Part shown: positions 29,656-29,729 of the stretch, one piece after another
Numbering within the stretch: the stretch's first letter is position 1
How the letters are laid out: each line of letters starts with the position of its first letter
Source: JAGLQA01 sp023135565
GTDB taxonomy: Bacteria; Acidobacteriota; Aminicenantia; UBA2199
Reading direction: 5' to 3'
DNA length: 29,729 nt
Assembly: GCA_030639305.1 (NCBI GenBank)
Contig: DAOWCY010000076.1
Coordinates: 1-29,729, forward strand
Notes under the pieces: generated by a model
What the model was told of the DNA's origin: nothing
Databases searched by the model: none
What the model saw: the letters and a program-made list of their open reading frames with translations, nothing else
Program-made: the position numbers and the translations under genes

Positions 29656-29696
29656 TTCTTATGCTTATATAATAATAAATAGGGGGGCGGTATTTT

Positions 29697-29729
29697 GTGG
29701 AAAACTTTACAATAACCGCATCCCTATTA
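29697..29729 (+). CDS. Possible start of a gene cut by the window edge
   Basis: A GTG-started frame (MENFTITASLL) with AGGGGGGCGG six bases upstream and a TATAAT at 29668-29673. Only 11 codons are inside the window, so the product cannot be judged. Confidence 0.3.
   Translation, partial: MENFTITASLL

Overview
The window reads as a chromosomal segment of an uncultured, diderm, probably anaerobic bacterium. The best guess is Candidatus Aminicenantes or a relative near Acidobacteriota (inference, about 65%). The reasons are a TonB-dependent receptor (so an outer membrane), a secreted sortilin/BNR protein of about 1,060 residues, an ABC permease fused to an M1 peptidase, a signal-peptide version of oligoendopeptidase F, DUF433/DUF5615 and MNT/HEPN toxin-antitoxin pairs, and many GC-rich dispersed repeats between genes. 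No rRNA, tRNA or CRISPR array was seen.

Layout. 1-1270: a broken toxin-antitoxin operon on the minus strand, then about 900 non-coding bases with a strikingly regular array of 42-bp units (each a 21-bp imperfect palindrome plus a 21-bp spacer), two copies of a dispersed GC/AT hairpin repeat (R1) and a 9-bp tandem repeat. 1271-9220: the secreted BNR/sortilin protein, then a two-gene ABC export operon (ATPase; permease-M1 peptidase fusion). 9221-10030: decayed fragments of a Ser/Thr kinase and of the M1 gene, then a DUF433/DUF5615 toxin-antitoxin pair. 10031-18514, all minus strand: a secreted protein with LecA-like features, a large protein with a rare 10-residue coiled-coil repeat, a small conserved unknown, exported PepF, a TPR protein preceded by an unannotated 20-residue cationic peptide, and two periplasmic or outer-membrane-associated unknowns. 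18515-23575: an MNT/HEPN toxin-antitoxin pair, an alpha/beta hydrolase, and a TonB-dependent receptor enclosed by about 97-bp inverted repeats. 23576-29729: a young, rearranged region with two paralogous glycine-zipper proteins, each followed by a nearly identical non-coding module of about 280 bp, a frameshifted IS110-family element, a truncated BNR gene, its full-length relative, and an exact 45-bp repeat linking the IS110 gene to the right edge.

How it works together. Most proteins are envelope or secreted proteins (BNR propellers, peptidases, TonB receptor, periplasmic unknowns), fitting a peptide- or glycan-scavenging life style. Two intact and one broken toxin-antitoxin modules, IS debris and several repeat families mark a plastic genome. 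The most unusual signals are the 42-bp palindrome array, the receptor cassette in inverted repeats, the non-coding module that is better conserved than the gene before it, and the decad coiled coil. All calls are from reading the sequence; no database search was run.
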